Positions 55,405 through 63,596 of a stretch of DNA of 64,000 nucleotides are shown here, piece after piece. The stretch spans positions 124,001 to 188,000 of the forward strand of contig JBHIYN010000008.1 of NCBI GenBank assembly GCA_041984235.1, written 5' to 3'. Within the stretch, counting starts at the first letter, position 1. Each line of letters starts with the position of its first letter. The notes beneath the pieces are model-generated. The model had not been told where the DNA came from. It did no database searches and was given only the letters and a program-made list of their open reading frames with translations. The position numbers were made by a program, and so were the translations under genes. The DNA comes from JBHIYN01 sp041984235 (GTDB lineage Bacteria > Pseudomonadota > Gammaproteobacteria > Ga0077536).

Positions 55405-56628
55405 TCAGGCCTGTGGGTCGTAGCGGCGCACCCAGTCGACGACCGTGTGGTAGTGGTGGCGCAGGGCCAGCTCGTGGTCGTGGAAAACGAACTCCTTGAT
55501 CAATCCCTGGCGCAGGGAACTCTGGATGCGCTCCAGCGTGTTGCCATCCTCGAGCACGGCATCGCGCAGCTCGACCATCGAGTTCTCCTGGCCGAAACGC
55601 TGTGCGGCATTGCTCGCCGGGCGCAGGTAGCCGCGCATCTGCCAGACGACTTCGTCCGGCCCCAGTGGCCACATCTGGTGCGTGAAGTACATGCCGCTGC
55701 CGATCACGATGATCCAGTTGGGGAAGAACACGGTTACGTCAATCGACCAGTTCTCGGCGCGGGTCTGGTTGAGGCCCGGCGGCAGGACGGCGTTCTCGTC
55801 GACGCTACCGCTGGTCACTGACGGTCCGGGCGCGAACTGAAAGGCGAGCCCCTGTACCGGGTTCGGACGGTAACGCGTGTTGCCGACCACCGAGCTGGTG
55901 CGGTGCGGGCCCTTCAGGCGCACGTCGATGAGGCGCCCGAACGGATTGTCCGGCCCGGCCAGAGTCTCGCTGACGGACTGCTTGTGCAGCACCGGCACGT
56001 GGTAGGTCTCGCAGAACGAGTCGACCATGCATTTCCAGTTGCAGCGCACCGTGCCCTCGTACTCGAAGTACTGCGTGCCGCGCTCGAACGGGTAGCCGAC
56101 CAGGTCACGGCCCTGCTCGCCGAGAAACTCCTCCAGGCTCATGTCCGGCTGCTCGGTGAGGTTGATGAAGATGAAGCCCTCCCAGGTATCGAGGGCGAGC
56201 TGCGGCAGACCCTTGGACGCCCGGTCCAGGTCGTAGAAAGCTTCCGCGTCGGGCACGCCGGCGAGGCTGCCGTCGAGCGCGTAGGCCCAGCCGTGAAAGG
56301 GGCAGCGGAAGGCCGCGCAATTACCTTGGCGCCGCAGCTCGACATGGTTGCCGCGATGCTGGCACACGTTGTGAAAGGCGCGCAGCGTGCCGTCCTTGCC
56401 GCGTACGACCAGGATCGACATGTCGAAGGTCGGGATCTCCTTGACGAAGAAATCGCCGGTCTCGCGCACCTGTTCGATGCGCCCCATGCACAGCCAGGCG
56501 CGGCGATAGATGGCGCGCAGCTCGCGCTCGTAGAAGTCCGGCTGGTAGTAGATGTCGGTGGGCACGGGACCGGTGCCGAGCTCCGGGTGGCGCAAGGTCA
56601 GTTCGGGGGGGGTGGGTTGGGCGGACAT
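55405..56628 (-). CDS. aromatic-ring-hydroxylating dioxygenase, large (alpha) subunit, Rieske type
   Basis: 407 residues. The Rieske [2Fe-2S] site is CQHRGN (about residue 90) with CPFHGW (about 110). The mononuclear iron site is in DSFCETYHVPVLH (about 207-219), with the downstream aspartate expected later. It is an oxygenase alpha subunit of the Rieske non-heme iron family; whether it is a true dioxygenase or a demethylase-type monooxygenase cannot be told. AGGAG is upstream. It is last in an operon with the DLH fusion and the small unknown gene (4-nt gap). No ferredoxin or reductase gene lies nearby. Confidence 0.9.
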   Translation of the reverse strand: MSAQPTPPELTLRHPELGTGPVPTDIYYQPDFYERELRAIYRRAWLCMGRIEQVRETGDFFVKEIPTFDMSILVVRGKDGTLRAFHNVCQHRGNHVELRRQGNCAAFRCPFHGWAYALDGSLAGVPDAEAFYDLDRASKGLPQLALDTWEGFIFINLTEQPDMSLEEFLGEQGRDLVGYPFERGTQYFEYEGTVRCNWKCMVDSFCETYHVPVLHKQSVSETLAGPDNPFGRLIDVRLKGPHRTSSVVGNTRYRPNPVQGLAFQFAPGPSVTSGSVDENAVLPPGLNQTRAENWSIDVTVFFPNWIIVIGSGMYFTHQMWPLGPDEVVWQMRGYLRPASNAAQRFGQENSMVELRDAVLEDGNTLERIQSSLRQGLIKEFVFHDHELALRHHYHTVVDWVRRYDPQA

Positions 56629-56632
56629 GGGG

Positions 56633-56980
56633 TTACTCCTGCGGGGCGGTATCTGAAAGTTGCTCGACGAGCCGGAAACGGTGGGCCGGAAAGCCGTCGA
56701 TGACCTGCGGCTGGCCGTACCACTCGACCGCCGGGCCGATCTCGGCGAGCGCCAGCATGAGCTTGAGCAGGTTCTCCTCCGCTTGCGGCAGCTCGCCGAG
56801 GGGGAACGCCGAGAGATGCTCCAGCGCGGCGGGCGCGCACGGCAGCATGGCGTCGTAGAACGCCTGCAGCTCGTCGAAACCGGCCTCCAGACGCGCCGCC
56901 TGGCGGGCCCGGGAGTCCGGTAACGCCCACCTGTCCAGGTAGTCGTCGAGGTGGTCGAAAGCGGCGGGCAGGTTTTGCAT
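56633..56980 (-). CDS. small protein of unknown function between DLH fusion and Rieske oxygenase
   Basis: 115 residues, start ATG at 56980 preceded by a strong AAGGAG. No family recognised. It is acidic and helical: DHLDDYLDRWALPDSRA, then LEAGFDELQAFYDAMLP, and a leucine-rich stretch QAEENLLKLMLALAEIGPAV. It has no signal peptide, cysteine cluster or membrane helix. Its place 4 nt before the oxygenase gene suggests a partner or assembly role, but this is only inference. The frame is open further upstream, with no similarity there. Confidence 0.7.
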   Translation of the reverse strand: MQNLPAAFDHLDDYLDRWALPDSRARQAARLEAGFDELQAFYDAMLPCAPAALEHLSAFPLGELPQAEENLLKLMLALAEIGPAVEWYGQPQVIDGFPAHRFRLVEQLSDTAPQE

Positions 56981-57012
56981 GCGGTTCTCCTTGTCGTTCG
57001 GGCTGCGGCGGG

Positions 57013-58245
57013 TCAGATTGGCTTGCCCGCGCTCGTCGCCCAGGTCGCCCCCATCAGTTTGTTCGAGGGCAGGGTTTCGTCGAGCAGCTTGCGCGCGGTC
57101 TCGATGCCGGCGACCGGCAGGCCGGCCGGGTCGAGCAGGCCGATCTGTACCAGCACCGAGGCCTGGTCCCAGTAGATGTGCTCGTGGTAGAGCTTGTCGC
57201 CGCGAAAGTTGACGATCGCGACCAGCGGGATCTCGACGTAGCGCCCGCTCGGCGCGATGCCCGGCAGCATCCACGGGATCTCGCAGGTGTGGGTGAAGCA
57301 GAACAGCATCTCGTCGACCAGGCGATCGGCGCCGACCGTGCGCGAGATCGGCACGAGGCGCGTGTCCGGCGGGTTGGAGTCGACGAAGTGGTACTTGTAG
57401 AAGCGCTTGAGATGATCGTGCCCGACGCCGCCGGTCATGGTCGGAATGTGGTTGACGTAGGGCTGGTCGACCATGGTCGCCATGGTCGCGTCGACATCAC
57501 GGCTGGCAAACTCGTACTCGGTATGCCGGTCCCACAGGTCGGAAAGGTCGAAGATCGGCCCGATGTTCGCGCGCAGCAGCGCGATGGTACGTGACCAGGC
57601 CATCATCGCCGCCGGCTTGTCGTAGCTGTCACGCGCGGGGCTGGCAAAGGCATGACCGCAGTCCGGGTAGGCATGCACGGTGAGATGGGCGAACGGTCCG
57701 CTTGCCTCGCGCAGCGCGGTCAGCGCCGCCGCCGGGACTTTGGCATCGGCCTCCCCACAGTGAAACAGCATCGGGCAGCGTACCTGCTGCAACGCCGACA
57801 GGTGTCCCTCGATGCCGGTACCGTAGTAGCTGACGGCGCAGTCCAGGTCGTGCCGCGCGGCCGCCAGCGTCGCCATCAGCCCGCCCATGCACCAGCCGAC
57901 CGCACCGATACCGCCACGGTGGGCGGGGTGCACGCGCAGGGCGTCGATGACGTGTGCGAGGTCGGCGGCACCCTGCTCGACGTCGAAGCGCGCGCGCAGC
58001 GCCAGCGCTTCCCCGGTCGCGGCATAGGGCAGGTCGGTGCCGGCCTGCTGCCGCCAGAACAGGTCCGGAACGAAGCACACGTAACCTTCTTCGGCGAACA
58101 GGGCTGCGACCTGGCGCATGAAGTCGTTGATGCCGAAAATTTCGTGCAGCAGCACGAGACCCGGCCCGCTGCCCTGCGGCGGCGTGGTAACCCAGGCGCG
58201 AAAGCTGCCATCGGCGGCCGCGATGTCGACGAAACTACCGCCCAT
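57013..58245 (-). CDS. dienelactone hydrolase fused to an NTF2/SnoaL-like domain
   Basis: 410 residues. The first 230 form an alpha/beta hydrolase of the dienelactone hydrolase type, with nucleophile cysteine in GWCMGG (about 123), Asp in GEADAKVP and His in DCGHAFASP. Residues about 240-410 form an SnoaL/NTF2-like domain (WDRHTEYEFASRDVDATMAT and the later RYVEIPLVAIVNFRGDKL). It is presumably a cytosolic lactone or ester hydrolase in ring-fission pathways, with an unusual C-terminal partner domain. First gene of the minus-strand operon; divergent from the LLM gene. Confidence 0.85.
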   Translation of the reverse strand: MGGSFVDIAAADGSFRAWVTTPPQGSGPGLVLLHEIFGINDFMRQVAALFAEEGYVCFVPDLFWRQQAGTDLPYAATGEALALRARFDVEQGAADLAHVIDALRVHPAHRGGIGAVGWCMGGLMATLAAARHDLDCAVSYYGTGIEGHLSALQQVRCPMLFHCGEADAKVPAAALTALREASGPFAHLTVHAYPDCGHAFASPARDSYDKPAAMMAWSRTIALLRANIGPIFDLSDLWDRHTEYEFASRDVDATMATMVDQPYVNHIPTMTGGVGHDHLKRFYKYHFVDSNPPDTRLVPISRTVGADRLVDEMLFCFTHTCEIPWMLPGIAPSGRYVEIPLVAIVNFRGDKLYHEHIYWDQASVLVQIGLLDPAGLPVAGIETARKLLDETLPSNKLMGATWATSAGKPI

Positions 58246-58361
58246 GCAAGGACCTCATTGACTTCCCCAAGCGACCATTCTTGCGGCAATTCGGCCGGTC
58301 CCGCAACCCGCGGGGTGGGGTAAACTGCGCGCGCCGACCGAGACCGACCACCGGAGCCGCC

Positions 58362-59477
58362 ATGCGCCGACCGCAGAACGCCATATTCAACGACAACCGC
58401 TTCAAGCTCGGACTGTTCTCGCCCAACTGCTCCGGCGGCATGGCAGTGACCCGGGTGCCCGAGCGCTGGGTCGCGAGCTGGGACAACAACCTGGCGCTGG
58501 CCAGGCTGGCCGACGACGCCGGGCTGGAATTCGTCCTGCCGATTGCGCGCTGGACCGGCTACGGCGGCGCAACCGATTTCCAGGGTGAGTCACTGGAGAC
58601 CATCACCTGGGCCGCGGGGCTGCTGGCGCAGACGCGCCGGCTGACCGTGTTCGCGACCGCGCATACCGCGTTCACCCATCCGCTGGTGGCGGCCAAGCAG
58701 TTCGCGACCATCGATCACATCGGCGGCGGGCGCTTCGGCCTCAACATCGTGTGCGGGTGGAACAAGCCCGAGTACGACATGTTCGACCTCGAGCTGCCGC
58801 AGGACCACGACACCCGTTATCGCTACGGCCAGAGCTGGTGGGACCTGATTCGCCGCGCGTGGTCGGAGCAGGCCGACTTCGACTACAGCGACGAGTTCTT
58901 CACCGTTCGCAACGGCCGCTGCACGCCGTGCCCGGTCGACGCTACGCTGCCGCCGATCATGAATGCGGGTTCGTCGGACGACGGCCGCGATTTCGCCGCG
59001 CGCAACTGCGACGTGCTGTTTACCGTGATGGTCGACCTGGACAGCGGCCGCGATACCGTGCGGCAGTGGCAGCAGATCGCGCGCGAGCGCTACCAGCGTG
59101 CGCTCGAGCTCTACACCACGACCTACGTGGTGTGTCGGCCGACTACCCGCGAGGCGCAGGAGTATCACCATCACTATGCCGTCGAGCAGGCCGACGACGA
59201 GGCCGTGGAACGCCTGATGACGCTCATGGGCATGCACGCGCAGTCGTTCCCACGTGACATGATCGCGGCCCTGCGCACCAATTTCGCCGCCGGGCACGGG
59301 GTCTATCCGCTGATCGGCGATCCCGACACGGTGGCCGCGGAGATCGCGCGGATCGCCGAGGCGGGCTTCGGCGGGGCCTCGATCGCGTTCGTCAATTATC
59401 TCGACGAGCTGCCGTACTTTGTGCAGGAGGTGCTGCCGCGCCTTGAAGCGCGCGGCCTGCGCGCTGCGGCCGGCTGA
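58362..59477 (+). CDS. LLM-class flavin-dependent oxidoreductase (first copy)
   Basis: 371-residue luciferase-like TIM-barrel monooxygenase. Typical features are FKLGLFSPN at the start, FATAHTAFTHPLVAAKQFAT and GGGRFGLNIVCGWNKPEY near residues 105-140, with a C-terminal barrel-closing helix. It resembles alkanesulfonate/pyrimidine-type (SsuD/RutA) members, but the substrate is unknown. GGAG lies 7 nt upstream of the ATG at 58362. It is divergent from the DLH-fusion operon and convergent with the GST gene. Confidence 0.88.
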   Translation: MRRPQNAIFNDNRFKLGLFSPNCSGGMAVTRVPERWVASWDNNLALARLADDAGLEFVLPIARWTGYGGATDFQGESLETITWAAGLLAQTRRLTVFATAHTAFTHPLVAAKQFATIDHIGGGRFGLNIVCGWNKPEYDMFDLELPQDHDTRYRYGQSWWDLIRRAWSEQADFDYSDEFFTVRNGRCTPCPVDATLPPIMNAGSSDDGRDFAARNCDVLFTVMVDLDSGRDTVRQWQQIARERYQRALELYTTTYVVCRPTTREAQEYHHHYAVEQADDEAVERLMTLMGMHAQSFPRDMIAALRTNFAAGHGVYPLIGDPDTVAAEIARIAEAGFGGASIAFVNYLDELPYFVQEVLPRLEARGLRAAAG

Positions 59478-59507
59478 GCGCGCAGGCGTTCCCGGCGCGG
59501 GTGGCGC

Positions 59508-60137
59508 TCAGTTCCTGGCTGACGGGCGCTTCGAGACCTCGGCGTGCCAGCGCCGGATGTTGGTGCATTCCTCCGGCGCGCCAAGACCGACGGCGTTGCC
59601 GAAGTCGATCGCACACAGCGCGGTGATGTCGGCGGCGCTGAAACGATTGCCGGCCACGTACTCGCTCTCGCCGAGGCGCTGGTCGAGCTGCTGGTAGTAC
59701 CACGCCGCGCGCTGGCGGCCGCGCTCGACCAGCTCCGGCACCTGCCCGATACCGGAAAAGCCGGGCAGCGCACGGTTGCGGAACGGCTGCGCCTGGTTGC
59801 GAAAGAACTCGCCGATGGCCTGCATACCGTTCATCTCGCTGAAGCGCTCCCACGCGCCGATGTGCGCGGTCTCGACCGGGTCGCTACCCAGCAGGTTCGG
59901 CTCCGGGTGCAATGACTCCAGGTAACGCATGATGCACGGCACTTCGGTCACCACCGTGCCGTCGTCGAGCACCAGCGCGGGCAGGAAGCCCCACGGATTG
60001 ATCTTCAGGTAATCCTCTTTGAGGTTTTCGCCGTCGACGATGCTGACGTCCTGCCTCGGGATGTCGAGCCCCTTCTCGGCGATGAAGATGCGCGCGCGCC
60101 GCGGGTTGGGTGCCACCTGGCAGTCGTAGAGTTTCAT
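59508..60137 (-). CDS. glutathione S-transferase
   Basis: 209 residues. The N-terminal thioredoxin-fold domain (YDCQVAPNPRRARIFIAEKG, EVPCIMRYLE at about 65) is followed by an all-alpha C-terminal domain (SAADITALCAIDFG). The ATG at 60137 has GGGAG upstream. A much longer open frame continues upstream but is antisense to the next gene. GSTs are frequent in xenobiotic breakdown clusters; no substrate is implied by the sequence. Confidence 0.9.
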   Translation of the reverse strand: MKLYDCQVAPNPRRARIFIAEKGLDIPRQDVSIVDGENLKEDYLKINPWGFLPALVLDDGTVVTEVPCIMRYLESLHPEPNLLGSDPVETAHIGAWERFSEMNGMQAIGEFFRNQAQPFRNRALPGFSGIGQVPELVERGRQRAAWYYQQLDQRLGESEYVAGNRFSAADITALCAIDFGNAVGLGAPEECTNIRRWHAEVSKRPSARN

Positions 60138-60377
60138 GGGTCGCTCCCTGGTCGCGAGCCCGGGGGCGCGCGACGGTTCCGGGGAGGCAGCTCCTGGCCC
60201 GCATCGCGGCGCCGGCCGGCGCGCCGCGGGTGCGGCGGTGGTGCGTGCCTCCCGCGGGCGCCACCGCGGACCCATTGTAGTGCGCGCCGGGCGCCACGCA
60301 ATCGCCGCCATTTGAACCGCGCCGCTGATGATGCTTTGATGCGGGCTGGCTCGTGCATGGCCGGGGAGGAGGACAGC

Positions 60378-61685
60378 ATGGGATCGTCTCTGTTCACCAA
60401 CGTGCGTATTTTCGAGGGCACCGCGCAGCAGCTCGCAGACGGCGAGGTCCTGGTCCAGGGCAACCGTATCAAGCGGGTGGCGCTGGACGGCGAGCGTATC
60501 GCGCGCAAGGGCGTTGGCGAGGTCATCGACGGCGGCGGCGCGACCCTGATGCCGGGGATGGTCAACCCGCACTGCCATTTCACCTACAACGATGCCACCA
60601 GCATCGCCGACATCACCGCGCTGCCGGTGGAGGAGCACATGCTGGTGACCATGCGCAATCTGCGCACTTACCTCGACTGCGGTTTCACGTCGGTGATCGG
60701 CATGGCTTCGGCCAAGCCACGGCTGGAGGTGGTCGCACGCAACGCGGTCGATGCCGGCCACTATCCGGGCCCGCGTATTCGCGCCGCGACTCCCGAGTAC
60801 ACGGTGACCGGCGCGCTCGGCGACGATTCCCGGCTCGATCGGGAGGTACCGTCGATCGGCGTCGTGTGCAACGGCCCCGACGAGTTCAGGCGCTCGATCC
60901 GGACCCTGATCCGGGAAGGCGTGGACATCGTCAAGTTCAACAACTCCGGTGACAGCTTCACCCTCGGGCGCGTGTCGGGCGAAGTCAACCCGATGACGGA
61001 CGAAGAGGTACGTGCGATTTGCGAGACGACGCTCAATCTCGGCAAGCGCGTAGCGGCCCATGCCCATGCCGACTCCGGCGTCAGGCAGTGCATGGAACAC
61101 GGGGTCGAGTTCATCAACCACGCGACTTTCGCCAGCGACGATACGATCGCGCGGCTGGCCGAAGTGGCCGATCGCCACTGGGTGACGCCGGCGATCGCGG
61201 CGCGCTACAACACCTGCTTCGAGGCCTCCGACTGGGGCATCACGCCCGCGGTGGCCGAGGCCATCGGCAACAAGCGCGAATTCGAGGCCGGCTGCGAGAC
61301 CATGACGCGCATGCACCGCGCCGGTATTCGCGTGCTGCCGTTCGGCGATTACGGCTTTGCCTGGCTCCCAATCGGGCAGGATGCCCGCGACCTGGAGCAC
61401 ATGGTGAACTTCTTCGGCATGCAGCCGTGGGAAGCGCTGCGCGCGGCAACCGCCTGGGGTGGTGATGCCTGGGCCGGTGCCGGCGGCGAGCGTATCGGCC
61501 GTGTCGCGCGCGGCTATCTTGCCGATCTGATCGTGGTCGACGGCGATCCGCTCGCCGACATCCGCGTACTCCAGGACCGTTCGCGCATCACCGCGGTGAT
61601 GAAGGACGGCCAGTTCCATCGCCGGCCGCCGGCCGGCGAGCCTTTCACGCTGCGCCGGCCGCGCCGCCGCCGCAAAGCCGCCTGA
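60378..61685 (+). CDS. metal-dependent amidohydrolase
   Basis: 435 residues from the ATG at 60378 (GGGGAGGAGG upstream). Amidohydrolase-superfamily TIM barrel: NPHCHF (HxH metal pair, about residue 62), VKFNNSG with the possible bridging lysine, AHAHAD, INHATF and the FGDYGF aspartate. The C-terminus ends in a basic RRPRRRRKAA tail. It resembles imidazolonepropionase or prolidase-like members, but the substrate is unknown. It heads a rightward run with the MBL-like protein and an LLM enzyme. Confidence 0.85.
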   Translation: MGSSLFTNVRIFEGTAQQLADGEVLVQGNRIKRVALDGERIARKGVGEVIDGGGATLMPGMVNPHCHFTYNDATSIADITALPVEEHMLVTMRNLRTYLDCGFTSVIGMASAKPRLEVVARNAVDAGHYPGPRIRAATPEYTVTGALGDDSRLDREVPSIGVVCNGPDEFRRSIRTLIREGVDIVKFNNSGDSFTLGRVSGEVNPMTDEEVRAICETTLNLGKRVAAHAHADSGVRQCMEHGVEFINHATFASDDTIARLAEVADRHWVTPAIAARYNTCFEASDWGITPAVAEAIGNKREFEAGCETMTRMHRAGIRVLPFGDYGFAWLPIGQDARDLEHMVNFFGMQPWEALRAATAWGGDAWAGAGGERIGRVARGYLADLIVVDGDPLADIRVLQDRSRITAVMKDGQFHRRPPAGEPFTLRRPRRRRKAA

Positions 61686-61701
61686 GGTCGGGCGCGCCGC
61701 G

Positions 61702-62427
61702 ATGGACACGCAGGCCTATGCCCCGGCGCGGGCGCATGACCCGATCACCGAGATCGGACCGGAGATCTACATGGTACGCGGCGAGATGGCGATGAATCGC
61801 GTGCTGACGATCTCGCGTAACATGGCGATCGTACGCAATGGCGAGGAGCTCACGCTGATCAACCCGGTACGCCTGGGCGAGGACGGGCTGGCGGCGCTGG
61901 AGCGCCTCGGCCGGGTGCGCCACGTCCTGCGCCTCGGACCGTTTCACGGCATTGACGATCCGTTCTACATGGCGCGCTACAAGGCGCTGTTCTGGTGTCA
62001 GCCCGGCGGCACAACCTACCCCGAGCCGCCCGTCGATCGGCCGCTGGTCGACGGTGGCGAGCTGCCGTTCGACGATGCCGCACTGTTCACCTTCGAGCAC
62101 ACGGTGCAGCCGGAGGCCGCTTTGCTGATGCGTGGCGGCGAGGGCATGCTGCTGACCTGCGACGCCATTCAGCATTACGGTGATTACAGCCACAACAACC
62201 TGCCCGCGCGGCTGCTGATGCCGTTCATCGGCTTTCCCCGCACGACCATCGTCGGGCCGCTGTGGCTGAAGATCATGACGCCGCCGGGCGGGTCCCTGCG
62301 CGGCGAGTTCGCCCGCCTGCTGCAGCTGTCGTTCGACAGCCTGCTGTCGGCGCATGGAACGCTGCTCGATCACGGTGCCCATGGCGCGGTGACGGTCGCG
62401 GTGGCGCACGCGTTTCGCGACGACTGA
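61702..62427 (+). CDS. unrecognised protein, possibly a degenerate metallo-beta-lactamase fold
   Basis: 241 residues. The beginning (EIYMVRGEMAMNRVLTISRNMAIVRNGEELTLINPV) resembles the start of metallo-beta-lactamase-fold proteins, but the canonical HxHxDH is absent. Histidines occur in LGPFHGIDDPF and QHYGDYSHNN. It may be a non-catalytic or altered relative. It starts 16 nt after the amidohydrolase stop. Confidence 0.65.
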   Translation: MDTQAYAPARAHDPITEIGPEIYMVRGEMAMNRVLTISRNMAIVRNGEELTLINPVRLGEDGLAALERLGRVRHVLRLGPFHGIDDPFYMARYKALFWCQPGGTTYPEPPVDRPLVDGGELPFDDAALFTFEHTVQPEAALLMRGGEGMLLTCDAIQHYGDYSHNNLPARLLMPFIGFPRTTIVGPLWLKIMTPPGGSLRGEFARLLQLSFDSLLSAHGTLLDHGAHGAVTVAVAHAFRDD

Positions 62428-62521
62428 ACGCGACCGCGGTTCTCAATGCCGGGTCGGTCTGTCATGATCGGCGCATGACCGATGCTCTCGACAAGGCGCG
62501 CACCTTGCGCCGTTCCCGGGG

Positions 62522-63577
62522 ATGAGCGCGACCGCCGACAGCGCCACGCGCGGTCCCGCGGCAACGGCCGGCGGCGCCGGCCTGCGCCACTACTCGCTGC
62601 TCGACCTCGCGCCGGTGGTCGAGGGTGCCGAGCCGGCCGACGCGTTCAGGAACAGCGTCGACCTGGCGCGCCACGCCGAGGGCTGGGGCTACCGGCGCTA
62701 CTGGCTGGCGGAGCATCACAACATGCCCGGCATCGCGAGCGCCGCGACCGCCGTGGTCATCGGTCACGTTGCCGGCGCGACGCGCACGATCCGGGTCGGT
62801 GCCGGGGGCATCATGCTGCCCAACCATTCGCCGCTGGTCATCGCGGAGCAGTTCGGCACGCTGGAGTCGCTGTATCCCGGGCGCATCGATCTCGGTCTGG
62901 GGCGCGCGCCCGGCTCCGACATGCTCACCGCGCGCGCCCTGCGCCGCGACTCGAGCTCGCACCCGGATCGCTTCCCGCAGGACGTGCAGGAGCTGCTCGC
63001 GCTGTTCGAGCCGGCGGTGCCGGGGCAGGGCGTGCAGGCGGTGCCGGGCGCGGGACTCAGGGTGCCGGTCTGGATCCTGGGCTCCAGCCTGTTCGGCGCA
63101 TCGCTGGCGGCCGCGCTGGGGCTGCCCTTCGCCTTTGCTTCGCACTTCGCACCGGAGGCGCTGGAGGAGGCGATCGCGATCTACCGCACCCGCTTTCAGC
63201 CGTCGCCGACACTCGCCGAGCCCTACCTGATGGTCGGGCTGAACGTGTTCGCCGCCGCCAGCAGCGCCGAGGCCAGGCGCCTGTTCAGCTCGCTGCAGGT
63301 CCAGTTCACCAATCTGTTCCGCGGCGCGCCGGGCAAGCTGCAGCCGCCGTGCGACATCGACGCCTACTGGAACCCGGCGGAGCGCGCCGGCGTCGAGCGC
63401 GCCATGCGCTACGCGGTGGTCGGCGACGCGGCGGCGGTCGCGGACGGCATCGCGGCTTTCGCCGCGCTGACCGGGGCCGACGAGGTCATGCTGACGGCCC
63501 AGATCCACGACCATGCCGCGCGCCTGCGCTCGTTCGAGCTCGCGGCAGAAACCTGCAGCGCACTGACGGCCGGCTGA
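62522..63577 (+). CDS. LLM-class flavin-dependent oxidoreductase (second copy)
   Basis: 351 residues; bacterial-luciferase-like MsnO8/YhbW-type member. Signatures are GYRRYWLAEHHNMPGIAS near residue 57, the LPNHSPLVIAEQFGTLESL region and GRIDLGLGRAPG (about 121). The ATG at 62522 has no clear Shine-Dalgarno. It is distinct in subfamily from the copy at 58362, so two separate oxidations are possible in this region. Confidence 0.87.
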   Translation: MSATADSATRGPAATAGGAGLRHYSLLDLAPVVEGAEPADAFRNSVDLARHAEGWGYRRYWLAEHHNMPGIASAATAVVIGHVAGATRTIRVGAGGIMLPNHSPLVIAEQFGTLESLYPGRIDLGLGRAPGSDMLTARALRRDSSSHPDRFPQDVQELLALFEPAVPGQGVQAVPGAGLRVPVWILGSSLFGASLAAALGLPFAFASHFAPEALEEAIAIYRTRFQPSPTLAEPYLMVGLNVFAAASSAEARRLFSSLQVQFTNLFRGAPGKLQPPCDIDAYWNPAERAGVERAMRYAVVGDAAAVADGIAAFAALTGADEVMLTAQIHDHAARLRSFELAAETCSALTAG

Positions 63578-63596
63578 AGCAGCGGCGCGCGGCCGC

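Noticed and set aside
60138..61709. A long open frame continuous with GST towards higher coordinates, which would make a fusion protein.
   Set aside because: It is antisense to the amidohydrolase gene, and the GST has its own ATG and GGGAG at 60137.
62475..62525. A 16-codon open frame ending in ATGA overlap with the second LLM gene, possible leader peptide.
   Set aside because: No ribosome site, no runs of a regulatory amino acid and no similarity; too short to support.
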